Notes: a model not told the origin generated them from the letters alone. 64,000 nt of DNA from Devosia sp. ZB163 (GCF_028613635.1 NZ_JAQRMY010000002.1:62001-126000); one strand, 5' to 3'; counted from the first letter of the stretch, positions 45,136 through 53,345 are shown. A program made the numbers and translations.

Positions 45136-45155
45136 CCACTGAGCGCTCTGCAGCG

Positions 45156-45253
45156 CCTCCCTCCCCCTTGAGGGGAGGGATCGAGGGAGGGGGTCGTCCG
45201 GTGATCACCGATGGACCCCCACCCCCACCCCCTCCCCTCAAGGGGGAGGGGAG
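45156..45253. repeat. 98-bp palindromic repeat, left copy flanking g9
   Basis: CCTCCCTCCCCCTTGAGGGG... ending ...CAAGGGGGAGGGGAG, with GGTGATCACC in the middle. It differs at only 4 of 98 positions from the block at 45695-45792, in the same orientation on the other side of g9. Confidence 0.85.
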
Positions 45254-45280
45254 CCGGATAGTTCACTTGGGAGACGCGAC

Positions 45281-45694
45281 ATGACCGCCCAGAGCGGCAA
45301 GGACATGCTGTTGAAGCTCGACCAGAGCGGGTCGGGGAGTTTCGTCACGGTGGCGGGGCTGCGCTCGCGGAGCCTCGCGTTCAATGCGGCGGCGATCGAC
45401 GTGACCGACGCGGAGAGTGCCGGGCGCTGGCGCGAACTGCTGGCGGGCGGCGGGATCAAGCGGGCGGCGGTGGCCGGGTCGGGGATCTTCAAGGACCAGG
45501 CGTCGGACGCGACGATCCGCTCGCTGTTCTTTGCGGGAACGATCCGCAACTGGCAGCTGATCCTGCCCGATTTCGGCACGGTCGAGGGACCGTTCCAGAT
45601 CGTGGCGCTGGAGTTTGCCGCGGATCACGCCGGCGAGGTGACGTTCGAACTGGCGCTGGAGAGTGCCGGGCAGCTGAGCTTTGCGGTGGCCTAG
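45281..45694 (+). CDS. GTA major tail protein (g9)
   Basis: 137 aa, major tail tube family (TP901-1-like): MTAQSGKDMLLKL at the N-terminus, FVTVAGLRSRSLAFNAAAIDVTDAESAGRWRELLAG and C-terminal EVTFELALESAGQLSFAVA. Corresponds to g9. ATG 45281 follows GGGAGACGCGAC. It is flanked on both sides by nearly identical 98-bp repeats. Confidence 0.93.
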   Translation: MTAQSGKDMLLKLDQSGSGSFVTVAGLRSRSLAFNAAAIDVTDAESAGRWRELLAGGGIKRAAVAGSGIFKDQASDATIRSLFFAGTIRNWQLILPDFGTVEGPFQIVALEFAADHAGEVTFELALESAGQLSFAVA

Positions 45695-45792
45695 CCTCCC
45701 TCCCCCTTGAGGGGAGGGATCGAGGGAGGGGGTAGTTCGGTGATCACCGATGGACCCCCACCCCCAACCCCTCCCCTCAGGGGGGAGGGGAG
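45695..45792. repeat. 98-bp palindromic repeat, right copy flanking g9
   Basis: Starts directly after the g9 stop. Same orientation as 45156-45253 and identical at 94 of 98 positions. Confidence 0.85.
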
Positions 45793-45819
45793 CGAGGGTT
45801 CTGTGCAGGAGGAGAGGTA

Positions 45820-46134
45820 ATGCCAAACATTCAGCGCGGTGAGATATCGGCCGTGTTCGAGGGTGAGGAGCGGGTGCTGTGCCTGACGCTGGGGGCGCTG
45901 GCGGAGCTGGAGGCGCGGCTGCAGGCGGGGGATCTCGTGGGCTTGAGCGAGCGGTTCAGCTCGGGGCGGGTTTCGGCGCGGGACCTGACGGCGATCATCG
46001 GGGCGGGCTTACGCGGCGGTGGCAATGCCATCACCGACGATGACCTAGCGCGGATGGCGATCGAGGGCGGGCTGAAGGGCGCGGCGGAAATCGCGGCGCG
46101 GCTGCTGCGCGCGACGTTCGGGGAGGCGGCATGA
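45820..46134 (+). CDS. GTA tail assembly chaperone-like protein (g10)
   Basis: 104 aa, the GTA gp10 family (tail tube protein-like/GTA_TIM-neighbour): RGEISAVFEGEERVLCLTLGALAELEARLQAGDLVGLSERF and DLTAIIGAGLRGGGN. Strong ribosome site AGGAGGAGAGG before the ATG. Overlaps g10.1 by 4 bases. Confidence 0.9.
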   Translation: MPNIQRGEISAVFEGEERVLCLTLGALAELEARLQAGDLVGLSERFSSGRVSARDLTAIIGAGLRGGGNAITDDDLARMAIEGGLKGAAEIAARLLRATFGEAA

Positions 46135-46328
46135 AAGCGTTTCCGTGGGACGAGGCGATGCGGTTCGGTTTCGGCGTGCTGGGGCTTTCGAGCAGGGAGT
46201 TCTGGGGGCTGACGCCGAGGGAGCTGGCGGCGGCCTTCGAGGCGCGGGCAGGGCGGGCGCGGGGCGTGGTGCCGGGGCGCGAAATGCTCGGCCGGCTGAT
46301 GGCGGCCTTTCCTGACGAGGTGACGTGA
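46131..46328 (+). CDS. GTA phage tail assembly chaperone (g10.1)
   Basis: 65 aa, the small DUF2376/tail assembly chaperone family: FPWDEAMRFGFGVLGLSSREFWGLTPRELAAAFEAR. Overlaps g10 by 4 bases and its stop overlaps the start codon of g11. Such pairs before the tape measure gene are usual in GTA and lambda-like tails, though here without a visible frameshift signal. Confidence 0.9.
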   Translation: MKAFPWDEAMRFGFGVLGLSSREFWGLTPRELAAAFEARAGRARGVVPGREMLGRLMAAFPDEVT

Positions 46329-46864
46329 TGGCGGATCCGTTTGGCGACAGCCTCGCGGGGCTCGACGACGTATCGGCGGAACTCGAGCGGATCGGCGACC
46401 TGGCGGACGGCGTTGGCAAGTCGCTGAGCCGGGCGTTTCGCGGTGCGGTGCTCGACGGCAAGTCGCTGAAATCGGTGCTGGGCGAGGTGGCGGGGGCCTT
46501 TGCCGAGATTGCGCTGAAGGCGGCGTTCAAGCCAGTTGCCGGGCTGGTGAGCGGAGCGATCGAGAGCCTGTTCCAGATGACCAACCCGGCGGTGACGCCG
46601 TTCGCCAAGGGCGGCGTGCTGGCGAGCCCGGCGTATTTTCCGCTCGGGCGCGGACTGGGGCTGGCGGGTGAGGCCGGGGCCGAAGCGATCCTGCCGCTGG
46701 CGCGCGGATCGGACGGGCGGCTGGGTGTCGCCGGCGGTGGCGGCGGGGCGGTGAACGTGACGTTCAACGTGACGGCGAGTGATGCGCGGAGTTTTGCGGC
46801 GAGCGAGGCGGAGTTGAGCGCGATGCTGCTGCGGGCGGTTCGGCGGGGGACGCGGGGGAGTTAG
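46328..46864 (+). CDS. GTA tail tape measure protein (g11), short
   Basis: 178 aa from ATG 46328 (a GTG one codon earlier is possible). Helical N-terminal half (DVSAELERIGDLADGVGKSLSRAFRGAV...) and a Gly-rich C-terminal part with FAKGGVLASPAYFPLGRGLGLAGEAGAEAILPLARG, typical of GTA gp11 and the phage tape measure C-terminal domain. It sets tail length; the short size agrees with the short GTA tail. Confidence 0.92.
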   Translation: MADPFGDSLAGLDDVSAELERIGDLADGVGKSLSRAFRGAVLDGKSLKSVLGEVAGAFAEIALKAAFKPVAGLVSGAIESLFQMTNPAVTPFAKGGVLASPAYFPLGRGLGLAGEAGAEAILPLARGSDGRLGVAGGGGGAVNVTFNVTASDARSFAASEAELSAMLLRAVRRGTRGS

Positions 46865-46881
46865 TCCGTTCAGTGCGCTTG

Positions 46882-47020
46882 GCTGCCCCTCACCCTGGCC
46901 CTCTCCCCTCGGAGGGCGCTATCGCACCTCCTAGGAGGGGAGAGGGGACGCACTTTTGAACTGCCGGTGCCACATCGCCCCCTCGCCCCTCTGGGGAGAG
47001 GGTTGGGGTGAGGGGCGGCC
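46882..47020. repeat. RIME-like palindrome between g11 and g12
   Basis: Arms GCCCCTCACCC and GGGGTGAGGGGC enclose CTCTCCCCT and GGAGAGGG hairpins. Related to the block at 43554-43666. The inner part also has CACCTCCTAGGAGGGG, a small extra palindrome. Confidence 0.78.
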
Positions 47021-47039
47021 ACACGCGAGGATATCTCAG

Positions 47040-47660
47040 ATGACCTTCCATCCCAGCCGCTTTCCCCTCGACATATCGCTTGGCGCCCGTGGGGGGCCTG
47101 AGCGCGCCACCGACATCGTGACGCTCGCCTCCGGGCGCGAGGAGCGCAACAGCCGGTGGGCGCATTCGCGGCGGCGGTACAATGCCGGCTATGGGGTGAA
47201 GTCGCGGGCCGACATGCAGGCGGTGCTGGCGTTCTTCGAGGAGCGGCGGGGGCGGTTCCATGCGTTCCTTTGGCGCGATGGGCTCGACCATTCATCGAAC
47301 GGGACCGAGGCGCCGACGGCGCTGGACCAGATGATCGGGACGGGCGATGGCGTACGTGTTTCCTTCGATCTGACTAAGCGTTATGGCGCCGAGTTCGACC
47401 CCTACCTGAGGCCGATAACGAAGCCGGTGGCGGGGTCGGTGATGGTGGCGGTGGGGGGCGTCGTGACCACGGACTTCGAGGTCGATCCGCTGACCGGGAG
47501 GGTGACCTTCGAGGCGGCGCCGGGGGCGGGAGCCGTGGTGACGGCGGGGTTCCTGTTCGATGTGCCGGTGCGGTTCGACATCGACCGGCTGGATGTGGAA
47601 CTGACCAGCTTCGATGCGGCCGAGGTGCCGGCGATCCCGCTGATCGAGGTGCGCGAATGA
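47040..47660 (+). CDS. GTA distal tail protein, DUF2460 (g12)
   Basis: 206 aa from the ATG at 47040 (a longer frame runs back into the repeat). Family pattern TFHPSRFPLDISLGARGGPERATDIVTLASGREERNSRW, ADMQAVLAFFEERRGRFHAFLWRDGLDH and C-terminal ITKPVAG...DVPVRFD. Forms the distal tail ring between tube and baseplate. Overlaps g13 by 4 bases. Confidence 0.94.
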   Translation: MTFHPSRFPLDISLGARGGPERATDIVTLASGREERNSRWAHSRRRYNAGYGVKSRADMQAVLAFFEERRGRFHAFLWRDGLDHSSNGTEAPTALDQMIGTGDGVRVSFDLTKRYGAEFDPYLRPITKPVAGSVMVAVGGVVTTDFEVDPLTGRVTFEAAPGAGAVVTAGFLFDVPVRFDIDRLDVELTSFDAAEVPAIPLIEVRE

Positions 47661-48547
47661 GGGCGCTGGAGGCGGGATTTGCCGCCCACATTGCGAGCGG
47701 CGCGACGACGCTGGCCACCTGCTGGCGGATCGTGCGGAGCGACGGGCTGGTGCTGGGTTTCACCGACCATGACGTGGCGCTGGCGTTCGGCGACACACAG
47801 TATCTGCCGGCGCACGGGCTCGACGGCGGAGAGCGGACCGGGAAACTCGGCGCGAGCGTGGATACGACCGAGGTCGCCGGCGTGCTGCACTCGGACGCCA
47901 TATCGGAGGAGGACATCCTGCTCGGCCGGTTCGACGGGGCGGAGGTGGAGACCTGGCGGGTCAACTGGCGCGACGTGAACCAGCGGGTGCTGCTGGGGCG
48001 GGCGACCATCGGCGAGATTGTGCGCGAGGACGGGGTGTTCCGCGCCGAGCTGCGCTCGGGTCAACACGCGATCAACCAGCCGAAGGGGCGGATCTACCAG
48101 GCGCTGTGCGACGCGGAACTGGGGGATGCCCGCTGCCGGGTGAACCTCGACGATCAGGACTATCGCGCCGAGGCGGCGGTGGTCGGGGTGCGGGATCGGT
48201 TCCGGATCGTGATCGGGGGGATCGAGGGTTTTGAGCCGGGCTGGTTCGCCTTTGGCGTTGCGGCCTGGGGGAGCGGCAGGCGCGAAGGCCTGCGGGACCG
48301 GGTGGTGACGCATGAGCGGCTGGGTGGCGTGGACGTGCTGGGCTTCGGCTCGGCGGTGGGGGAATGGGTCGATGCGGCGGATCAGCTGGTGCTGACGGCG
48401 GGGTGCGACAGGCGGTTTGCGACATGCCGGGAGCGGTTCGGCAACGTGGCGAACTTCCGCGGCTTTCCGCACATCCCGGGCACCGACTTCGTACTGCGCT
48501 ACCCGCGCGAGGGAGCGGTGATGGACGGGCGGACGCTGGTCGGATGA
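47657..48547 (+). CDS. GTA baseplate hub protein, DUF2163 (g13)
   Basis: 296 aa: N-terminal DUF2163 (LATCWRIVRSDGLVLGFTDHDVALAFG..., near 20-45) and C-terminal beta domain with KGRIYQALCDAELGDARCRVNLDD and RFATCRERFGNVANFRGFPHIPGTD. Four conserved Cys (in CDAELGDARC and CDRRFATC) are typical, and bind iron-sulfur in the known hub. Corresponds to g13. Overlaps g14 by 4 bases. Confidence 0.94.
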   Translation: MRALEAGFAAHIASGATTLATCWRIVRSDGLVLGFTDHDVALAFGDTQYLPAHGLDGGERTGKLGASVDTTEVAGVLHSDAISEEDILLGRFDGAEVETWRVNWRDVNQRVLLGRATIGEIVREDGVFRAELRSGQHAINQPKGRIYQALCDAELGDARCRVNLDDQDYRAEAAVVGVRDRFRIVIGGIEGFEPGWFAFGVAAWGSGRREGLRDRVVTHERLGGVDVLGFGSAVGEWVDAADQLVLTAGCDRRFATCRERFGNVANFRGFPHIPGTDFVLRYPREGAVMDGRTLVG

Positions 48548-48960
48548 GCGCCCAGATCGTGGCGGCGGCCCGGGCCTGGGTCGGCACGCCCTACCGGCAC
48601 CGGGCGGCAACGCTCGGGGCAGGGTGCGACTGCCTCGGGCTGCTCGTCGGGGTGTGGCGGGCGGTTTATGGGACGGAGCCACCGGAGCTGCCGAACTACC
48701 GGGCGGACTGGCGGGATGCCTCGCATGCGGCGGAGCTGGAGGCGCTGGCCGGGCAGTGGCTGGCGCCGGGGGCGATGGGTCCCGGGGCGGTGCTGCTGTT
48801 CCGCATGGGGGCAGCGGCGTTGCCGCGGCATTGCGGGATCATGGTGGGCGAGGGGCGGTTCGTCCACGCGCAGGAGCGGCTGGGCGTGGTGGAGGGGAAC
48901 CTCACGGATGGGTGGCGGAAGCGGGTGGCGCGGGTGCTGGCGTTTCCGACACTGGGCTAG
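48544..48960 (+). CDS. GTA cell-wall peptidase, NlpC/P60 family (g14)
   Basis: 138 aa from the ATG at 48544. NlpC/P60 active-site Cys in GAGCDCLGLLVG (C30), His in LPRHCGIMVGEG (near 95) and preceding ARAWVGTPYRHRA. It cuts peptidoglycan during DNA delivery. Coupled to g13. Confidence 0.93.
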   Translation: MSAQIVAAARAWVGTPYRHRAATLGAGCDCLGLLVGVWRAVYGTEPPELPNYRADWRDASHAAELEALAGQWLAPGAMGPGAVLLFRMGAAALPRHCGIMVGEGRFVHAQERLGVVEGNLTDGWRKRVARVLAFPTLG

Positions 48961-48970
48961 CAGTCGGGTG

Positions 48971-49127
48971 CCTTCTCCCCTTGTGGGAGAAGGTGGCGCG
49001 GAGCGCCGGATGAGGGGTCCTGTCCGCGCATTGCGTCGCTCGTCGCTTCGCTCCGACCGCACAACCCAAGGGGTTGCGCGACCCCTCATCCGCCCTTCGG
49101 GCACCTTCTCCCACAAGGGGAGAAGGC
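48971..49127. repeat. RIME-like palindrome between g14 and g15
   Basis: Arms CCTTCTCCCCTTGTGGGAGA and their inverse (TCTCCCACAAGGGGAGAAGG), with GGATGAGGGGT and ACCCCTCATCC inside. Same family as the block at 714-845. Arms of about 20 bp are near perfect. Confidence 0.82.
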
Positions 49128-49159
49128 CCTGACTGGATCATCCAGCTCTAGGAGACATC

Positions 49160-51103
49160 ATGGCAACTCTCGCACTACCCGTCGCCGGGCAGTTCATTGG
49201 TGGAGCGATTGGTGGGCCGATCGGCGCGACTATTGGCAGGGCGCTGGGGGCGCTGGCTGGGTCGGTGGTCGATCAGGCGCTGTTTGCGGAGAAGCCGCAG
49301 CGGGCGCCCGGGGTGGATATCCGGATTTCGGGGTCGGCCGAGGGCGGGGCGGTGCCGCGGCTCTATGGCTGGAACCGGCTGGCCGGCAACATCATCTGGG
49401 CGACCGAGCTCGAGGAGATTGCCGGCGAGGACTCGGGCGCCAAGGGCACGGCGCCGGAGGCCGAAGAGCGGCAGGTCGTGGCGAGCTTTGCCGTTGGGCT
49501 GTGCGAGGGCGAGGTGCACCGGCTCGGACGCGTCTGGGCCGATGGGCAGGTGCTCGAGACCGAGGGGATGACGATCCGCTTCTATCGCGGAACGGAGACG
49601 CAGCAGGCGGACAGCCTGATGGAGGCCAGGCAGGGAAGCGACGCCGCGCCGGCCTATCGCGGGCTCTGCTACCTCGTGTTCGAGCGGCTGCCGCTCGGCC
49701 AGTTCGGCAACCGCATCCCCAACATCACGGTGGAACTCTGTCGCGTGGTCGGCGAGCTTGAGCCGATGATCCGCTCGGTGACGGTGATCCCGGGGGCGAC
49801 CGAGTTCGGCTACGACCCGGTGCCGCGCGTCCGCGTGACGGGGCGGGGCGCCGTGGGGCGCGAGAACGCCCATGCTTCGGCGCTGGTGAGCGACTGGACA
49901 CTGTCGATCGACGAGCTGGCAGATCTCTGTCCGAACCTCGATCACGTTTCGCTTGTCGTGGCCTGGTTCGGCGACGATCTGCGCTGCGGCGAATGCTCGA
50001 TCCGACCCAAGGTCGAGGCGGCCAGCCGCACGATCAAGGGCACGAGCTGGAGCGTTGCGGGGCTGACGCGGGCGACGGCGCAGGTGGTTTCGAGCCACGG
50101 CGGCGGGCCGGCCTATGGCGGGACGCCTTCCGATGCGGCGGTGCGGGCGGTGATCGCCGACCTCAAGGCGCGCGGGCTCGAGGTGACGATCTACCCGATG
50201 CTGCTGATGGACATCCCGGCGGGCAACCCGATGGGGCAGCCGGCCTATCCCTGGCGCGGGCGGATCGCGCCGGTGGGCGGCGGCGCTGCGGCGCAGGTCG
50301 CAGAGTTCGTCGGCTCGGCCGGTGGGTGGGGCTACCGCCGTTTCGTCCGGCACTACGCCCGGCTCGCGGACGAGGCGGGGGCGGACTCGCTGGTGATCGG
50401 CTCCGAGATGATCGGCATGACCACGGCGCGCGGTACGGGCGGGTTCCCGTTCGTCGATGCGCTGGTGACGCTGGCGGCGGAGGCAAGGGCGCTGGCGCCT
50501 TCGGTGGAGCTGACCTACGCGGCGGACTGGAGCGAGTATCACGGCTACCAGCCGCCGGACGCGCCGGGAGACAAGTGGTTTCATCTCGATCCGCTCTGGG
50601 CCAGCGACGACATCGCGATGGTGGGGATCGACAACTACATGCCGATCGCCGACTGGCGCGACGGCGAGGACGGGCCGGACGCGGGGAGCGATGGGCCCTA
50701 TGGCCTCGCCCATCTCGAGGCGGGGATCGACGGCGGCGAGGGGTTCGACTGGTACTATGCCAGTGCCTCCGACCGGCTGGCGGGCGCGCGAAGCCCGATC
50801 AGCGACGGGGCGCATGGCGAGCACTGGGTCTGGCGGTTCAAGGATATCGCCGGCTGGTGGGGCAACGCGCATCACGACCGGGTCGGCGGAGTGCGCGCGG
50901 CGAGCCCGACGGCCTGGGTGCCGGGGATGAAGCCGATCTGGTTCACGGAACTCGGGTGCGGAGCGGTCGACAAGGGCGCCAACCAGCCGAACATGTTTCC
51001 GGACGCAAAGAGCGCCGAGGACGGGCGGCCGCATTTCTCGACGGGCGCGCCGGATGCGCTGATGCAGCGCCAGTTCCTGCGCGCGCACCTCAACCACTGG
51101 TAG
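49160..51103 (+). CDS. GTA baseplate/host-recognition protein g15, N-terminal part
   Basis: 647 aa ending at TAG 51101-51103. Residues 1-280 match the N-terminal baseplate domain (VDIRISGSAEGGAVPRLYGWNRLAGNIIWATELEE), and about 290-640 the GTA TIM-barrel domain (RRFVRHYARLADEAGADSLVIGSEMIGMTT, MKPIWFTELGCGAVDKGANQPN). In the family these continue as one protein of about 1200-1300 aa. Here the frame stops right after the TIM barrel (RAHLNHW) and the missing part follows in the same frame from 51113. Good ribosome site (GGAGACATC) before ATG 49160. Confidence 0.88.
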   Translation: MATLALPVAGQFIGGAIGGPIGATIGRALGALAGSVVDQALFAEKPQRAPGVDIRISGSAEGGAVPRLYGWNRLAGNIIWATELEEIAGEDSGAKGTAPEAEERQVVASFAVGLCEGEVHRLGRVWADGQVLETEGMTIRFYRGTETQQADSLMEARQGSDAAPAYRGLCYLVFERLPLGQFGNRIPNITVELCRVVGELEPMIRSVTVIPGATEFGYDPVPRVRVTGRGAVGRENAHASALVSDWTLSIDELADLCPNLDHVSLVVAWFGDDLRCGECSIRPKVEAASRTIKGTSWSVAGLTRATAQVVSSHGGGPAYGGTPSDAAVRAVIADLKARGLEVTIYPMLLMDIPAGNPMGQPAYPWRGRIAPVGGGAAAQVAEFVGSAGGWGYRRFVRHYARLADEAGADSLVIGSEMIGMTTARGTGGFPFVDALVTLAAEARALAPSVELTYAADWSEYHGYQPPDAPGDKWFHLDPLWASDDIAMVGIDNYMPIADWRDGEDGPDAGSDGPYGLAHLEAGIDGGEGFDWYYASASDRLAGARSPISDGAHGEHWVWRFKDIAGWWGNAHHDRVGGVRAASPTAWVPGMKPIWFTELGCGAVDKGANQPNMFPDAKSAEDGRPHFSTGAPDALMQRQFLRAHLNHW

Positions 51104-51112
51104 GGCGACCCC

Positions 51113-52837
51113 ATGGTGGGGCGGATCTCGCTCTGGACCTGGGACGCGCGGCCGTGGCCGGCGTTTCCGACCGATACGGCGAGCTGGGCCGATGGCGAGA
51201 ACCATGCGGCGGGACACTGGCTGACCGGCCGGCTGGGCGCGCTGGCGCCCGATGAGCTGGCCCGGGCTGTCGCCGATGATTTCGGTGTCGGGCTGGGAGC
51301 GGCGGATGTAGCGGGGCCGCTGATCCATGGGGTGGCGGTCGAGGGCGTGGTGAGCTGGCGCGATGCGACGGCACCGGCGCTCGCGGCGGCGGGTCTCTCC
51401 GTGCGGGATGGCGCCGATGGGCTGGAGCTTGTGGGGCCGGACCTGCTTCCGGCCGTGGTGCTCGATGGCGAGGATCTGGTGAAGGACGAGGGCCCGGTGC
51501 GTTCGCGCCGGCGGCCCGACCCATCGGCGACGGTGGCGCGGCTGGCCGTGGGCTATGTCGATCGCGAGCGCGAGTATCTGACGGGAACCGTAACCGCGAT
51601 GCGGCCCGAGGGAGCGGCGGTGGCCGGGGAGAATACGGGGCTGGTGCTGGAGGCGGCAGCGGCGCGCGGGGTGGCCGAGCAGCTGCTGCGGGCGACCGAT
51701 GCGCGGCGCGAGACGCTGGAGTTCGACCTGCCGCCTTCACAACTGGCTCTCGAGGTGGGCGATGTGATCGCGCTTGCCGGGGAGGGGGAGGGACCGTTCG
51801 AGATTGCCGAGATCCGTGACGGGCGGAGCCGCCGTGTCTCGGCGCGGGCGCTGCCGCCACTGGTCAGGGCCGCGGTGCTGAGCGACCGGCCGGCGCGCGC
51901 ACCGACAGCGCCGGCTCCGATGGCCGAGCCTGCCCTGATCGCGGCGCACCTGCCGCCCGACCCGGCGACGCCGGATCGTTCGTGGCTGCTGCTCGCCGCC
52001 TATGCCAGCCCTTGGCCGGGTGAGGTGGACGTGCAGCTGGTGGCGACGGGGTCGCGCATCGCGCGGCTGGCGCGGCCGGCGGCGATGGGCGAACTGTTGA
52101 CGCCGCTGACGGCGGGGCCTCTGCATGTGCGGTACCGGCGGAGCATCGAGATCGAGCTCAGCGGCGGGCATATCGCGCCGGTGGATTTAGAGGCGGCGCT
52201 CGCGGGCGCGAACCGGATCGCGGTCGAGACCGACGCGGGCGAGTGGGAGGTGCTGGGCTTTGCCGGCGCCGAACTGATTGCGCCCGGCCGCTATCGGCTC
52301 ACCGAACTGCTGCGCGGGCTCGGGGGCAGCGATGTGGCGATGGGACCGGCGGCTGTGGGCAACCGGCTCGTCGTGCTCGACGGCAATGTCGTGGTGCTGC
52401 CGGTCGAGCCGGACTGGCTCGGCGGGGAATTGGCACTGCGGGCCTTTGCCGGGAGACACGACGGGACGGGCACGGCCTTCGGGGCGACGGCGTCGCTGGG
52501 GCCGGTGCTGCCGCTGCCGCCGGTGCATCTGAGGGCCGTGCGCGGGGCAGGGGGCGACGTGAGCCTCAGCTGGCTGCGGCGCAGCCGAGCCGATGCCGGC
52601 GCCTGGGCTGCGGTGGAAGTTCCGCTCGAGCACGTGCCCGAGGCCTACCGGGTGACCATCCTCGATGGGCCGACGCCGGTGCGGACCATCGCGGCAGCGG
52701 CAGCGGGCGCGACCTACACGGCCGCGCAGCAGGCCGCAGATTTCGGCGCGCCGCCGGCCTCGTTCGACTTCACCGTAGAGCAACTGAGCCCGGTCTTCGG
52801 GCCGGGACATCCGGGGGCCGGCACCTTCCATGCGTAA
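51113..52837 (+). CDS. GTA baseplate/host-recognition protein g15, C-terminal part
   Basis: 574 aa in the same frame as the N-terminal part, after an in-frame TAG and three codons (GGC GAC CCC). It starts with MVGRISLWTWDARPWPAFPTDTASW, which in relatives directly continues the TIM-barrel part, then the phage tail_3-type and rcc01698-type C-terminal domains. Internal initiation at ATG 51113 with TAGGG upstream is conceivable, so a two-chain protein is possible, as are a pseudogene or a sequencing error. Ends FHA, overlapping a downstream frame. Confidence 0.8.
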   Translation: MVGRISLWTWDARPWPAFPTDTASWADGENHAAGHWLTGRLGALAPDELARAVADDFGVGLGAADVAGPLIHGVAVEGVVSWRDATAPALAAAGLSVRDGADGLELVGPDLLPAVVLDGEDLVKDEGPVRSRRRPDPSATVARLAVGYVDREREYLTGTVTAMRPEGAAVAGENTGLVLEAAAARGVAEQLLRATDARRETLEFDLPPSQLALEVGDVIALAGEGEGPFEIAEIRDGRSRRVSARALPPLVRAAVLSDRPARAPTAPAPMAEPALIAAHLPPDPATPDRSWLLLAAYASPWPGEVDVQLVATGSRIARLARPAAMGELLTPLTAGPLHVRYRRSIEIELSGGHIAPVDLEAALAGANRIAVETDAGEWEVLGFAGAELIAPGRYRLTELLRGLGGSDVAMGPAAVGNRLVVLDGNVVVLPVEPDWLGGELALRAFAGRHDGTGTAFGATASLGPVLPLPPVHLRAVRGAGGDVSLSWLRRSRADAGAWAAVEVPLEHVPEAYRVTILDGPTPVRTIAAAAAGATYTAAQQAADFGAPPASFDFTVEQLSPVFGPGHPGAGTFHA

Positions 52838-52928
52838 GACCATCTTCGATGGCCTCGACGAGGCCATCGCCCGCCAGCGGCTCAGGCTGCTGGTGGGCTT
52901 CCTGTCATCCCAACTGAGGAGAACCCTG

Positions 52929-53111
52929 ATGACTTTCGGAATTCTGGACGGCTTCAAGACCTACATCGTCGCCGCAGCCATGGTGCTCGCGGCCATCAGC
53001 CAACTCGTGGGCGTGGACCTGCCCAGCTTCGAGGGGCACGCGGCGGGTCAGCTGCTGATGGAGGGGCTGGCGATCTTGTTCTTGCGCAAGGGAATTAAGG
53101 GGGCCGTCTAG
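52929..53111 (+). CDS. Small membrane protein after g15 (holin-like?)
   Basis: 60 aa from ATG 52929, with GAGGAGA 6-7 bases upstream. Two hydrophobic segments: ILDGFKTYIVAAAMVLAAISQLVG (about 4-27) and GQLLMEGLAILFLRKGI (about 39-55). The frame is open back to an ATG at 52830 overlapping the g15 end (93 aa), but the ribosome site favours the short form. The layout (two membrane segments, short loop, basic C-terminus) is holin-like; no lysis gene follows, so this is only a suggestion. Confidence 0.7.
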   Translation: MTFGILDGFKTYIVAAAMVLAAISQLVGVDLPSFEGHAAGQLLMEGLAILFLRKGIKGAV

Positions 53112-53195
53112 GGCACATGCAGGCGATGGGTCGGCGACACTGTCGACCCATCGCTGTGCGCCAGTAGACTTCGACCAGTCGCAGTCGTCCTCCGT

Positions 53196-53345
53196 TCAGG
53201 CAAGCCTGGCACATTCCGCGCAAAGCGGCTTCCCGCCGGTACCGTCGCGAAGGTTCTCTTTCTCGATGTTGTTGCCGGTGTTGCAGGAGGTGTTGTTGTG
53301 GTGAACGCTCTGCTTCACAGAGTGCCACGGTGACTTCTTTGCCAT
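53196..53345 (-). CDS. Small conserved-type protein with Cys motifs
   Basis: 49 aa from the ATG at 53345 to TGA 53196. The sequence starts MAKKSPWHSVKQSVHHNNTS and has C21, C42 and C45, the last two as LCAECARLA, a possible metal-binding CxxC. The balanced polar composition (HHNNTSCNTGNNIE) is unlike the noise in the other frames, and I recall this type as a small conserved protein in rhizobia. Function unknown. It lies alone between the GTA cluster and a toxin-antitoxin pair. Confidence 0.65.
   Translation of the reverse strand: MAKKSPWHSVKQSVHHNNTSCNTGNNIEKENLRDGTGGKPLCAECARLA

Noticed and set aside
39108-49127. Repeats in the GTA region considered as a CRISPR array
   Set aside because: The blocks are 50-160 bases long, internally palindromic, irregularly spaced and separated by protein genes; there are no spacers and no cas genes.
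51101-51103. TAG in g15 as a pyrrolysine or programmed readthrough codon
   Set aside because: No pyrrolysine genes or recognisable readthrough context; simple nonsense or gene fission is more likely.
52830-52928. N-terminal extension of the small membrane protein after g15
   Set aside because: The frame is open from ATG 52830, but the good ribosome site lies before ATG 52929, and the start at 52830 has none.
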